Origin: Deinococcus terrestris
Lineage (GTDB): Bacteria; Deinococcota; Deinococci; Deinococcales; Deinococcaceae
Reading direction: 5' to 3'
Length of the DNA stretch: 64,000 nt
Assembly: GCF_009377345.1 (NCBI RefSeq)
Contig: NZ_WBSL01000006.1
Location: 89,649-153,648 of the forward strand
Below the pieces are notes generated by a model. It was not told where the DNA came from, did no database searches, and worked only from the letters and a program-made list of their open reading frames with translations. The position numbers and the translations under genes are program-made. Positions 13,260 through 29,932 of the stretch are shown in pieces. Position 1 is the first letter of the stretch, and every line of letters begins with the position of its first letter.

Positions 13260-15190
13260 GCCCGGCTCTCCCCGCTGGTTGCTGGCGCCTGGCGGCTGGC
13301 CCCTCTCGCGCCCCAGGTCTGCCACAGCCGCAGCAGGTACTTCACGACCGGAATGGCGATCAATCCCAGCAGCAGCCCTGCGCCCAGGCCGATAAAGCAG
13401 CGGGCGGCGCTGATCAGCAGCGGCGTGTGGAAGTGCGAGAAGGTGTTCAGGATGCTGGCCTGCCCCACCACGCCGCCCAGAATCAGCAGCGGGCTGAAGT
13501 ACCCCGGCAACGCGCCACTCAGGCCCACGATGGCGAGCGGATGCCCGGCCAGTTCCTTGAAGCGGGGCCGCACGATGGAATCCTGAAGGCCCTGCCGCAA
13601 CTGCGCCTCGGCGTCGCTCACGCCCACCGCGCTGACGTTGCCCCGGCGCAGGAACACCAGCGCGAAGACGGCCAGCCCCAGCCCCATCACGGCGATGTCG
13701 CCCAACCGGATAGGCGAGTTGTAAAGGTCCCGCGCGGTCTTCCTTAGGTCCTGCCGGGGCAGGAAGCTCAGGGCCACCAGCACCAGCGGCACCAGCAGGG
13801 TCAGGCCCACTCCCCGGAAGGGTTCCAGGCCCAGCACGCTCTCCCGGCTGGCTCCCAGCGCCGAGACGAACAACACGCCGACGAGTGACAGGCCCGTCGC
13901 CAGGAACCAGTCGGTCACCCGGCTGCGCCGCAGCACCAGTCCCAGCGCCGGAAAGGTCACGGCGGCGATCAGCGCCGCGCCCGCGAAGGGCTGGAACCCG
14001 TCCAGGCTGTTCAGCGCGAATGCCAGCAGGGTCACGCCCGCCATCACCAGCAGCCCCAGCCGGGGCAGCGGGAAGCTCAGCCCCAGCAGCAGGGCGGCGG
14101 CGAGCGGTCCCAGCAGGCTCAGCCAGCGCAGGGTGGCATTCGGTTCGTAGGGGCGCACCTCGGGCGTGCCCACCGTCAGGCCCGAGCGCTCCAGCAGCTC
14201 GGAGGTGCGGCGCAGCAGGGCCTCGGTCTCGTTCACGGTGGGGTAGGGCCGCAGGTACAGCAGGCGGTGGCCGCGCTCGCGGGCGGCGAGGTTGTACTTG
14301 CTGGCGACCTCCTCTGGGTTCAGGCGGTTTTGCCACGACGGGTTCATCGCAAAGGTCCGCACGCCTCCCCGGTCCTCAATCAGGGTGTCCAGGCCGCGCT
14401 GATCCGTGCCCTCCACCAGCGCGGGCAGGCGGCTCCCCATCGCCCGGTCAATCTGTGCCAGCCGCTCGGGCGTCCGCGCCCCGATCACCTCGTCCCCGGT
14501 AAAGGCGACGAAGGGCACGTCCGGCCAGTCCGCGCCGGGGGCCTTGACCGCCACGTCGTCGTAGGGGCGGTAGACGGTCACGAGGCCCTGCGCCTTCAGG
14601 TCCGCGATCAGCTTGCTGTTCGGCCCGGCGGGCAGGAAGCTGGGGTCGGTGGGCCACTCCAGCCACGTCTGCCCGGCAATCTGCACCTCCCGCGTGGGGA
14701 TGGTGTAGCGCTCGGCCAATCCGTCCAGCGCTCCTGGCTTCAGCTCGCGCATGTAGACCCACTGCGGGTTGACCCCCTCGCCGGGGTTCTCGGCCGCGAG
14801 GTCCGCACCCCGCTTCACGTACAGTTCGCCGCGCTGCTCGCGGTTACCGATCACGTCCTCATAGACGGCGACCCCGTTGACGCCCAGCGCTTTGTAGCGG
14901 TCCAGCAGCGCCTGCGGGGTCAGACCCACCCGCTGCGCCTGCACCGCCAGCGCCGGGTAGTCCATGACCAGCGCGACCGTCTTCTCGTTCCGCTCGTAAT
15001 TCACCCGATCCCAGGCCAGCCCCAGCGCCGGAATCAGCGAGAGCAGGATCACCCCCAGCAGCGGAAGCGTCAGGCGGTGGCGGCTCGCGGGCGGCAGCGG
15101 CGTGGCCGGAGCCAGCGCTCCCCCCGGTGCAGGCGGCGGCGTGAGGTCGGAGCGGACAGGCGGCGGCGGGGTCGGGGCGGGGTCGGTCAC
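13256..15190 (-). CDS. DUF5693 multi-spanning membrane protein
   Basis: A 644-residue protein with a Pro-rich N-terminal tail, one transmembrane helix (about 43-60), a soluble domain to about 340 that begins RVNYERNEKTVALVMDYPA as in DUF5693, then about nine hydrophobic helices. DUF5693 genes usually accompany csaB, as here, and a role in making or exporting the pyruvylated wall polymer is inferred. The start is GTG 15190, 7 nt from a TAGGAT box. The last residues come from a CTGGC-rich stretch (about 13264-13302) that resembles short repeats elsewhere in the window and may be a recent 3' extension. Confidence 0.82.
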   Translation of the reverse strand: MTDPAPTPPPPVRSDLTPPPAPGGALAPATPLPPASRHRLTLPLLGVILLSLIPALGLAWDRVNYERNEKTVALVMDYPALAVQAQRVGLTPQALLDRYKALGVNGVAVYEDVIGNREQRGELYVKRGADLAAENPGEGVNPQWVYMRELKPGALDGLAERYTIPTREVQIAGQTWLEWPTDPSFLPAGPNSKLIADLKAQGLVTVYRPYDDVAVKAPGADWPDVPFVAFTGDEVIGARTPERLAQIDRAMGSRLPALVEGTDQRGLDTLIEDRGGVRTFAMNPSWQNRLNPEEVASKYNLAARERGHRLLYLRPYPTVNETEALLRRTSELLERSGLTVGTPEVRPYEPNATLRWLSLLGPLAAALLLGLSFPLPRLGLLVMAGVTLLAFALNSLDGFQPFAGAALIAAVTFPALGLVLRRSRVTDWFLATGLSLVGVLFVSALGASRESVLGLEPFRGVGLTLLVPLVLVALSFLPRQDLRKTARDLYNSPIRLGDIAVMGLGLAVFALVFLRRGNVSAVGVSDAEAQLRQGLQDSIVRPRFKELAGHPLAIVGLSGALPGYFSPLLILGGVVGQASILNTFSHFHTPLLISAARCFIGLGAGLLLGLIAIPVVKYLLRLWQTWGARGASRQAPATSGESRA

Positions 15191-15196
15191 AGGGTC

Positions 15197-15202
15197 ATCC
15201 TA
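15197..15202 (-). promoter_or_regulatory. -10 box (TAGGAT), leaderless promoter
   Basis: Reverse-strand TAGGAT lies 6 nt before the GTG of the DUF5693-csaB operon. Confidence 0.55.
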
Positions 15203-15345
15203 GGGGGCGCGGGTGAGGGGAGAGGCGGGTGGGCGGCTGGGGCAAGGGGAGGCCGGGCGTCAGCGTGCCCGCCGGGAGTGCGGGGCGTCGTCCGCCGAAA
15301 GGGGGAGGGGAGGCCACGCCTCCTGGCCTGCCCGCCCCATCTCCC

Positions 15346-18869
<3,524 letters not shown>

Positions 18870-18881
18870 AGTCGCCAGGAA

Positions 18882-18916
18882 CCAGTCGCCAGCGGGAACG
18901 CTCTGCTGGCGACTGG
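18882..18916. repeat. 12-bp perfect inverted repeat between the E2-like gene and purA
   Basis: CCAGTCGCCAGC (18882-18893) and GCTGGCGACTGG (18905-18916) pair perfectly across an 11-nt loop. A weak TTT follows at 18928. It could terminate the upstream gene. The CTGGCGACTGG units resemble short dispersed repeats. Confidence 0.6.
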
Positions 18917-19032
18917 CCGCTGGCTGCTTTCCTCTCCCAGCGGGCTACACTGGGGCACGGTGCCACGCGCCGTGCTTTTTTTTGGCCCCAGGCCAGGGAG
19001 GGGCAAGTCTGAGCGCGTGGCAGGAGGCTGCA

Positions 19033-20247
<1,215 letters not shown>

Positions 20248-20290
20248 GGGCTGGCCGCTTCTCCCACAGTCCCCCCCCGCCCGCCGGGCC

Positions 20291-20296
20291 TACACT
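20291..20296 (+). promoter_or_regulatory. -10 box (TACACT) upstream of folE
   Basis: TACACT lies 53 nt before the folE TTG codon, giving a short leader that contains AAGGAG. This is a leadered promoter, unlike most in the window. Confidence 0.5.
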
Positions 20297-20349
20297 CGGC
20301 GCATTCACTCGCGGCGCCTGCGCGGCGCGGAAGAAGGAGCGATCCCACC

Positions 20350-20961
<612 letters not shown>

Positions 20962-21127
20962 CCCCCCCCAGAGAGGGGCAGTCTAAAAAGAGGAAAAAGC
21001 CACGTTGTGGAGCAGAAAACCTGGCATTGGGGCGAGCGCTGCGGCAGAATGGGGGGGCACGCGGGGCGGCGGGAGAACAGCTTCTGCCGCTCCTCCCTTT
21101 TCCTGACGGTCCGGTGGCCCCCTTGAC

Positions 21128-23905
21128 ATGACTTCCCTGCTGCTCAACTTCTGCCTCCTGATCGCCTGCGCCTTCGGCTTCAGCCTGACCTACCGCGAGT
21201 GGCCGGTGCGCCGCAGCGCCGCCGAGCACACGCTGCGGCTGGTGCTGGCGGCGGGGACCACGTGGCTGCTGGCGGTGTACAGCATGGAACTCGGTCCCTT
21301 CCGCGTCGACCTGCGGTACGTCCCGGTAGCGCTGGTCACGCTGTATTTCGGTCCATTGCGGGGAGCGCTGGTGGCCGCGCCCATGCTGGTGTGGCGGCTG
21401 CTGGACAATGCCGATCCGGGCGTGGCACCGGTGGTGGTGCTGCATTTCCTGAGCGTGCTGGGCCTGAGCACGCTGCTGCGTTCACGGCTTCCCACGTTGC
21501 AGACCGCCCTGCGTTGGCGCGACCTGTGGCTGACCGCCCTGCCCTTCCTGGGCGTGGGGTGGGGAATGCTGCTGACTCCCGAGGGCCGGGAGGCCTTCGC
21601 GCTCTCCTATCCCCTGCGGCTGCTGCTGGGGGGGTTGGGGCTGGCCGCCGTGCTGCTGATTCTCCAGTCCCGGCTGCGGCTGCTGCACCTGGCGCACACC
21701 CTGCGCACCCAGGCCCACACCGATCCGCTGACCGGGCTGCCCAACCGCCGTCAGTTCGACCGCGACCTCGCGGCGCTGGGCACCGGGGGCCACCTCGCGC
21801 TGCTGGACCTCGACCATTTCAAGGCCGTGAACGACCGTTACGGGCACAGCGGCGGGGACCGGGCGCTGCGGCAGGTGGCCGGGCTGCTGCGCGACCTGGG
21901 GGCCGACGGGGTGCAGGCTTACCGGGTGGGAGGTGAGGAATTCGCCCTGCTGGCCGGGGCGGCGGACCGGGGGCGGCTGGGGTCAGGGATAGGAAAGCTG
22001 CGCGTGCGCCTGGGGCGCGGCGACCCCCCCTGGGGCACGCTGACACTCTCGGCGGGGCTGGCGACCCGCTTGCCCGCCGAAGCCGAGGGCGACCTGCTGC
22101 GCCGCGCCGATGAGGCCCTGTATCTCGCCAAGACCAACGGGCGCGACCAGCTTGTGGTCTGGACCCCGCGCCCGGCCCAGGCCTCCCCGGCGGGCCGCCC
22201 GGTCCCCACCGACCCGCCGCAGCCCCGGCACTCGGTGTGGCAGGCGCTGCGGACCACGGTGGGGCTGCTCGCCGGACGCCGCACCCTGAGTGACGAGGAC
22301 TGGGCCGAGGTGCTGAGCCACGCCGTGAACGCGGTGGACGGGGCGGGCTGCGGCACCCTGGATATCCGCGAGGGCCGGGGCTTCCGGGTGGTCGCCGCGC
22401 ACGGCTACGGCCCCGGACTGGTGGGCCTGACCCTGAGCGAGGCGTCGCAGCAACGCTGGTATGGCGGCTCCCTCGCCGCGTGGCGGGCCGGGGAGGCCCG
22501 CGTGGTGCGCGGCGAGAGCCTCGCGCGGGCCTACGCCGAGTCGGACGCCGAGTTGGACTCGCCCGAGGCCCGGCTCCTCAGCGACGTGGGCCGCCGCCAG
22601 GAGGTGCGGGCCAGCCTCTGCCTGCCGGTGGTGCTGGAAGGAGAGGTGGTCGCGCACCTCAACCTCGACGCGCTGGCGCCGGGCGGGGACTTCGGGCCGC
22701 AGGCGGCCGGGGACGCGGTCCTGTTTGCCCAGCAGATCGCCGCTCTGCTGCACCTGCAGGAACGCTGGAATGAGCTCTCCCGGCTGGTCGAGCTGCACAC
22801 GTCGCTGGGCGCGGCGCCCGAGGGCACGCCCCTGGAAGACCACCTGACCCGCGCGGCGCAGGACCTCCTGCGGGCCAAGTACGCCCTGCTGCTGCGCCAC
22901 GACGATCCCAGTGGCACCCTGCACTCGACCGGGACCGAGCGCCACGACCCGCCGCTGGGACCGGTCGAGCTGCCCCGCGGACAGGGCCTCGCCTGGGCCG
23001 CACTGACGGCCCGGCGGGTGCTGCGGGTGCCTGACCTTCAGACTGACCCGCGTATCTTCCGCCGCGAGCGGCTCGGGGGGGGCGCGATGATGGCGGTGCC
23101 GCTGCTGAGCAGCCAGGACGAACCGCTGGGCGCCCTGATCCTGATCCGCGAACCCGAGCGGCCCTTCGGGGAGGCCGACGAACACCTCGCCCTGCTGCTG
23201 GGCAGCCTCGCCGCCCGGCTGCTGGAGCGCGACGCCCACCTCGGGGACCTGCGGGCCACCCTGGACGCGGCGCTCGAAACCCTGGGGGTGGCGGTCGAGC
23301 TGCGCGACTTCGAGACCCAGGGCCACACCGAGCGGGTCACCCACCTCGCCCTGACCTTCGGAGCCGCGCTGGGATTGCCCGCCGGGCGCCTGCTGGGGCT
23401 GCGGCAGGGAGCCGCCCTGCACGACATCGGCAAGCTGGGCGTGCCCGACGCGGTGCTGCTCAAGCCGGGACGCCTGACTCCCGAAGAACGCCTGCTGATC
23501 GAGACCCACGCCCCGCGCGGGGCCGAACTCGCGGCCCGCATCCCCTTCCTGCACCCCGAGGCGCATGGGGTGGTCCGCTCGCACCATGAGCGCTGGGACG
23601 GTACTGGCTACCCCGACGGCCTGCGCGGCGAGGGCGTGCCGCTGCTGGCCCGCATCTTCGCCCTGTGCGACGTGTACGACGCCCTGACCAGCGACCGCCC
23701 CTACCGTGCGGCCCTGTCCCCCGAAGAGGCCCTCGCCATTCTGGAAGCCGGGCGCGGCACCCAGTTCGATCCGGCGCTCACGGACCGCTTCGTGGCCTTG
23801 CAGCGGGCCGGGAGGTTCGGGCCGCCCGGGGTCTTGCCCACCCGCGCCCCCTGCGGCGAGTCCCTGTCCCCCCTCCCGGAGCGGTCCGTCGCGGGAGAGG
23901 ACTGA
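21128..23905 (+). CDS. Membrane GGDEF-GAF-GAF-HD-GYP cyclic-di-GMP protein
   Basis: A 925-residue protein with both c-di-GMP-making and c-di-GMP-degrading domains. In order: five to six transmembrane helices of 5TMR-LYT type (1-185); a GGDEF domain from TDPLTGLPNRRQFDRDLAAL (about 197) with an intact RVGGEEFALL active loop (about 266) but no RxxD inhibition site five residues before it; two GAF-like domains (about 380-540 and 550-700); and an HD-GYP domain with HDIGKLGVP (about 763) and HHERWDGTGYPDG (about 818), both intact. Ligand sensing by the GAF domains probably sets the balance of the two activities (inference). ATG 21128 has no clear ribosome site. Confidence 0.9.
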   Translation: MTSLLLNFCLLIACAFGFSLTYREWPVRRSAAEHTLRLVLAAGTTWLLAVYSMELGPFRVDLRYVPVALVTLYFGPLRGALVAAPMLVWRLLDNADPGVAPVVVLHFLSVLGLSTLLRSRLPTLQTALRWRDLWLTALPFLGVGWGMLLTPEGREAFALSYPLRLLLGGLGLAAVLLILQSRLRLLHLAHTLRTQAHTDPLTGLPNRRQFDRDLAALGTGGHLALLDLDHFKAVNDRYGHSGGDRALRQVAGLLRDLGADGVQAYRVGGEEFALLAGAADRGRLGSGIGKLRVRLGRGDPPWGTLTLSAGLATRLPAEAEGDLLRRADEALYLAKTNGRDQLVVWTPRPAQASPAGRPVPTDPPQPRHSVWQALRTTVGLLAGRRTLSDEDWAEVLSHAVNAVDGAGCGTLDIREGRGFRVVAAHGYGPGLVGLTLSEASQQRWYGGSLAAWRAGEARVVRGESLARAYAESDAELDSPEARLLSDVGRRQEVRASLCLPVVLEGEVVAHLNLDALAPGGDFGPQAAGDAVLFAQQIAALLHLQERWNELSRLVELHTSLGAAPEGTPLEDHLTRAAQDLLRAKYALLLRHDDPSGTLHSTGTERHDPPLGPVELPRGQGLAWAALTARRVLRVPDLQTDPRIFRRERLGGGAMMAVPLLSSQDEPLGALILIREPERPFGEADEHLALLLGSLAARLLERDAHLGDLRATLDAALETLGVAVELRDFETQGHTERVTHLALTFGAALGLPAGRLLGLRQGAALHDIGKLGVPDAVLLKPGRLTPEERLLIETHAPRGAELAARIPFLHPEAHGVVRSHHERWDGTGYPDGLRGEGVPLLARIFALCDVYDALTSDRPYRAALSPEEALAILEAGRGTQFDPALTDRFVALQRAGRFGPPGVLPTRAPCGESLSPLPERSVAGED

Positions 23906-24035
23906 TACGGATTCTGGCCCAGCGGTTCCAACACCTGTTCAACCCGAGCGGACCTGCGAAGCAGAGCGGGAAAGATCAAAACGGTGGTCGGGAAAGGAGT
24001 TCTCCCCTGCGCCCTCCCGACGGGAGATGGGGATG
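23903..24035. repeat. Dispersed repeat fused to the stop codon of the GGDEF/HD-GYP gene
   Basis: The stop codon is part of TGATACGGATTC, followed by AACCCGAGCGG and GCAGAGCGGG blocks. A related element lies at 26523-26651, where the copA stop codon is likewise part of TGATACCGACTT. The copies are degenerate. A small CTCCC-GAC-GGGAG hairpin lies near its right end. Confidence 0.45.
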
Positions 24036-24039
24036 TGAA

Positions 24040-24074
24040 GAACGCGGCCGCCTTTGCCGGAGGCGACCGCGTTC
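24040..24074. terminator. Bidirectional terminator-like hairpin
   Basis: GAACGCGG-C-CGCC (24040-24052) pairs with GGCG-A-CCGCGTTC (24062-24074) around a 9-nt loop, just downstream of the convergent M20 gene. T-rich bases follow on the reverse strand. Confidence 0.55.
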
Positions 24075-24085
24075 GCTGAAGCTGT

Positions 24086-25282
<1,197 letters not shown>

Positions 25283-25287
25283 GCCCC

Positions 25288-25293
25288 AGTCTA
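25288..25293 (-). promoter_or_regulatory. -10 box (TAGACT), leaderless promoter
   Basis: Reverse-strand TAGACT lies 5 nt before the ATG of the M20 amidohydrolase gene. Confidence 0.65.
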
Positions 25294-25391
25294 GGGCGCC
25301 GGGGCGGTCCCTGCCGCCCAGCGGGGGGAGGGTGAAGGGAGGTCAGCCCGGCCTCAGCAACTTTTGTGCCCCCCGTGCCGTAATGGGAAGC

Positions 25392-25604
25392 ATGAAAGCA
25401 CGCCGCTCCTCCGGCAACCTCGGCAAGCTGATGGTCTATGCGCCCGTGATCCTGCAAGTCGTCTCGGCGATGCGCCGCCAGCAGATGGCAAAGCGCGGCA
25501 AGTACACCAAGCTCCGCAAGCGCGACCGCGCCTTCGACTTCGTGCTCTCGCAGGCCGAGCGCCGACTCGGTGGCAAGAAGACCAAGCGGCGCGGCTGGTT
25601 CTGA
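25392..25604 (+). CDS. Small highly basic hypothetical protein
   Basis: A 70-residue protein: short basic N-terminus, one hydrophobic stretch (KLMVYAPVILQVVSAM, about 15-30), then a strongly Lys/Arg-rich tail ending KKTKRRGWF. More than a quarter of residues are Lys or Arg, suggesting nucleic-acid or membrane-surface contact. No family was recognised. It has its own gene-sized frame, a TAATGG box just upstream, and a strong terminator downstream, which support a real gene. An alternative ATG lies 9 nt upstream in the same frame. Confidence 0.65.
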   Translation: MKARRSSGNLGKLMVYAPVILQVVSAMRRQQMAKRGKYTKLRKRDRAFDFVLSQAERRLGGKKTKRRGWF

Positions 25605-25620
25605 GCCAGGCCCGTTCCCA

Positions 25621-25661
25621 CGAGAAGCGCCCCCGCCCGAGTGGACTGGGGGCGCTTCTCG
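25621..25661. terminator. Strong bidirectional terminator
   Basis: A 14-bp perfect stem (25621-25634 with 25648-25661) and 13-nt loop lie between the convergent basic-protein gene and the Csp-like gene. Confidence 0.8.
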
Positions 25662-25669
25662 TCGGTGTG

Positions 25670-26017
25670 TTATGCCGCCATCTGACGGCACAGCGCCTCG
25701 CAGCGGCGGCAGGCCTCGGCGCACACCCGGCAGTGCTCGTGGTGCCCGGCGTGGCGCTCGCATTCCTCGGCGCAGCGGGCGCAGGCTTCGGCGCACATCC
25801 GGCAGGCCTCCGGGTGTAGGTCGCTCGCCCGCATCAGCAGCCGGGCCGTGAACGCGCAGGCGTCGGCGCAGTCGCGGTCGCGGCGGATGCACTCGGCCAT
25901 CATCGTTACGTCCTGTTCGTCCAGGCAGGCTTCCGCGCACATCTCGCAGGCCCGCAGGCAGGCGAGGCAGGCGTCGAGGCACTCTTGCATGAGCTGGATG
26001 TTGAGGGGCTGGGTCAT
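25670..26017 (-). CDS. Cysteine-rich four-helix-bundle copper-binding protein (DUF326/Csp-like)
   Basis: A 115-residue cytosolic protein with about 19 Cys spaced as CxxxC along amphipathic helices (for example CLDACLACLRACEMCAEACL at the N-terminus), as in the copper storage protein Csp3, which binds many Cu(I) ions in a helical bundle. No signal peptide is seen, which favours the cytosolic Csp3 type. The ATG has an AGGAGG site (26026-26031) 8 nt upstream. A copper role fits the copA, copZ and csoR genes 0.6-4 kb away (inference). Confidence 0.85.
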   Translation of the reverse strand: MTQPLNIQLMQECLDACLACLRACEMCAEACLDEQDVTMMAECIRRDRDCADACAFTARLLMRASDLHPEACRMCAEACARCAEECERHAGHHEHCRVCAEACRRCEALCRQMAA

Positions 26018-26077
26018 GGTGGAGACCTCCTGGCCCTACCGTTCACCGCTACCGGGCCGGGCGGATGGGGCGGACCT

Positions 26078-26485
26078 TTAGCGCGGCTTCAGGGCCTGCG
26101 CCAGCCGGGTCAGCACTTCCTCGCCGCGCTCGTAGCCGGGGCGCACGAAGACCATCGCCATGTTGTCCCAGTCCTGCACCGCCGCGATCTCCTGCCCGCC
26201 GCCTTCCAGCTTGAGGTGCGGGTAGGCCCCGTACTCCACGAAGCAGCCGAACTCGGCGGCCACGTCCTCCAGCGCCCGCGTATTCGCCTCGTCCCAGCGG
26301 ATCAGGTAGGGGAGCAGGAAGGCGGGCTTGCCGCAGCTTCCGCCGAGTCCCACCAGCGGCAGCCCCGCCACCTGCGGCACCTCGTCGCGCAGGCGGGCGC
26401 GGTCCAGAAAGGCGGCCCGGTCGCGCACCTGCGCCGGGGAGGTCTTGAGACTCGCCACGTAAGGCCCCACGTTCAGCTTCGCCAT
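26078..26485 (-). CDS. Conserved hypothetical protein, 135 residues
   Basis: A soluble protein with no recognised family. It has two cysteines (GSCGKPAF near 50 and EFGCFVEYG near 81) and an alpha/beta look. Leaderless ATG, 7 nt from a TAGCCT box. The Csp-like gene lies 60 nt downstream on the same strand, so the pair may be cotranscribed. A link to metal handling is only a guess. Confidence 0.7.
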   Translation of the reverse strand: MAKLNVGPYVASLKTSPAQVRDRAAFLDRARLRDEVPQVAGLPLVGLGGSCGKPAFLLPYLIRWDEANTRALEDVAAEFGCFVEYGAYPHLKLEGGGQEIAAVQDWDNMAMVFVRPGYERGEEVLTRLAQALKPR

Positions 26486-26491
26486 GGGGGC

Positions 26492-26497
26492 AGGCTA
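26492..26497 (-). promoter_or_regulatory. -10 box (TAGCCT), leaderless promoter
   Basis: Reverse-strand TAGCCT lies 6 nt before the ATG at 26485. Confidence 0.6.
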
Positions 26498-26522
26498 GCC
26501 AAACGTGGGGCGGGGGAGGGGG

Positions 26523-26648
26523 GTCATACCAAGTTGCGGTGAGTCGAAGACGAACCCGAGCAGAGCGAGGAGCAAAGAATACCGGCTGGCGGCGATGGGA
26601 GAACATCCGGCGCTTTCTCGAATGCTCTGGAATCAGAGCAAGTCGGTA

Positions 26649-26651
<3 letters not shown>
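26523..26651. repeat. Dispersed MITE-like repeat at the 3' end of copA
   Basis: The element is bounded by imperfect inverted ends (CATACCAAGTTGC near 26525 and GCAAGTCGGTATC near 26638-26650) and contains AACCCGAGCAGAGCGAGG. Its right end merges with the copA stop codon. It shares blocks with the repeat at 23903-24035. Confidence 0.5.
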
Positions 26652-29162
<2,511 letters not shown>

Positions 29163-29168
29163 ACGCTC

Positions 29169-29174
29169 AGCCTA
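29169..29174 (-). promoter_or_regulatory. -10 box (TAGGCT) for copA
   Basis: Reverse-strand TAGGCT lies 6 nt before the copA ATG. A GC-rich ATACCC...GGGGAT stretch directly upstream (29174-29192) could be a CsoR operator half, but the match is weak. Confidence 0.5.
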
Positions 29175-29271
29175 TACCCTCCGGGGGGGGATCGCAAGTA
29201 GAGCAAGCTCGTATTCTTACCGCTCTATCCAAGCCTGACCGCTTTCTTAGTGGTTCACGACCAATCTTTTC

Positions 29272-29300
29272 TTGACACCCTCCCCCCCTGGGTCTATCCT
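29272..29300 (+). promoter_or_regulatory. Consensus-like promoter of copZ-csoR with embedded palindrome
   Basis: TTGACA (29272-29277), an exact 17-nt spacer, and TATCCT (29295-29300), 6 nt before the copZ ATG. Within the spacer, ACCC (29277-29280) and GGGT (29290-29293) form a G/C-rich inverted repeat, the kind of site CsoR binds to block RNA polymerase. Operator assignment is inference. Confidence 0.75.
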
Positions 29301-29306
29301 GAATCC

Positions 29307-29510
29307 ATGACCACTGAACTGACCATCTCCGGAATGAGCTGCGGGCACTGCGTCAAGGCCGTGGAGGGGGCGCTGAAGAGCGTTCCCGGCGTGCAAGGCG
29401 TGCAGGTGGACCTTTCGGCGGGCAAGGCGACCGTGCAGGGCGAGGCCGAGCAGGGGGCGCTGATCGCCGCCGTGAAGGAAGAGGGTTACAACGCCAGCGT
29501 CGCGGGCTGA
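29307..29510 (+). CDS. copZ: Copper chaperone CopZ
   Basis: A 67-residue heavy-metal-associated domain with the Cu(I)-binding GMSCGHC motif (residues 9-15) and the family end EEGYNASVAG. It carries Cu(I) in the cytoplasm to CopA, which is encoded divergently 144 bp away. Leaderless ATG from a near-consensus promoter. The csoR gene follows closely, so copper-responsive autoregulation is expected. Confidence 0.93.
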   Translation: MTTELTISGMSCGHCVKAVEGALKSVPGVQGVQVDLSAGKATVQGEAEQGALIAAVKEEGYNASVAG

Positions 29511-29547
29511 GGCCGTGGCTCCGGCACCGCAGGACGAGGGAGAGGGG

Positions 29548-29853
29548 ATGGGCGCCGCCGCCCACTGCCATCCCGAAAACAAGCTCTGTATGCCCGAAGA
29601 CGCCCGCCGCCGCGCGGCCCGGCGCCTGAGCATCGCGCGGGGGCATCTGGATTCCATCGTGCGGATGCTCGACGAGCCGGACGTGTACTGCGTGGACGTG
29701 CTGCGACAGATCAAGGCCGTGCAGGGCGCCCTCTCCGGTGCGGGCGAGGTCGTCTTGCGCGGCCACCTCGAAGCCCACGTCGCCACTGCCCACGAGCGCG
29801 GGGACACGCTGGAGATGGTCGAGGAGTTGATGGAGGCGCTGAAGTACCGGTAG
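29548..29853 (+). CDS. csoR: CsoR-family copper-sensing repressor
   Basis: A 101-residue all-helical repressor. Metal ligands can be read as Cys in DVYCVDVLRQI and two His in LRGHLEAHVATA: a C-H-H set instead of the common C-H-C, as reported for Thermus thermophilus CsoR. RcnR and InrS (Ni/Co) also use C-H-H plus an N-terminal His, and this protein has HCHP near its N-terminus, so the metal is not certain. The copZ-copA context favours copper. ATG 29548 has GAGG 8 nt upstream; an in-frame GTG at 29515 is the alternative start. Confidence 0.88.
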   Translation: MGAAAHCHPENKLCMPEDARRRAARRLSIARGHLDSIVRMLDEPDVYCVDVLRQIKAVQGALSGAGEVVLRGHLEAHVATAHERGDTLEMVEELMEALKYR

Positions 29854-29905
29854 ACGACCGTACGCGGTGAGGGTTCTTCCTCCCGCGCACGGTCGTCTAC
29901 GTTTT
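29850..29905 (+). terminator. Strong terminator after copZ-csoR
   Basis: GTAGACGACCGT (29850-29861) pairs with ACGGTCGTCTAC (29889-29900). Inner CGCG and GAGG pairings extend the stem, and GTTTT follows. The stem starts at the csoR stop codon. Confidence 0.85.
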
Positions 29906-29932
29906 GGGACCCGTGTCGCGGCCCCGATCTGT

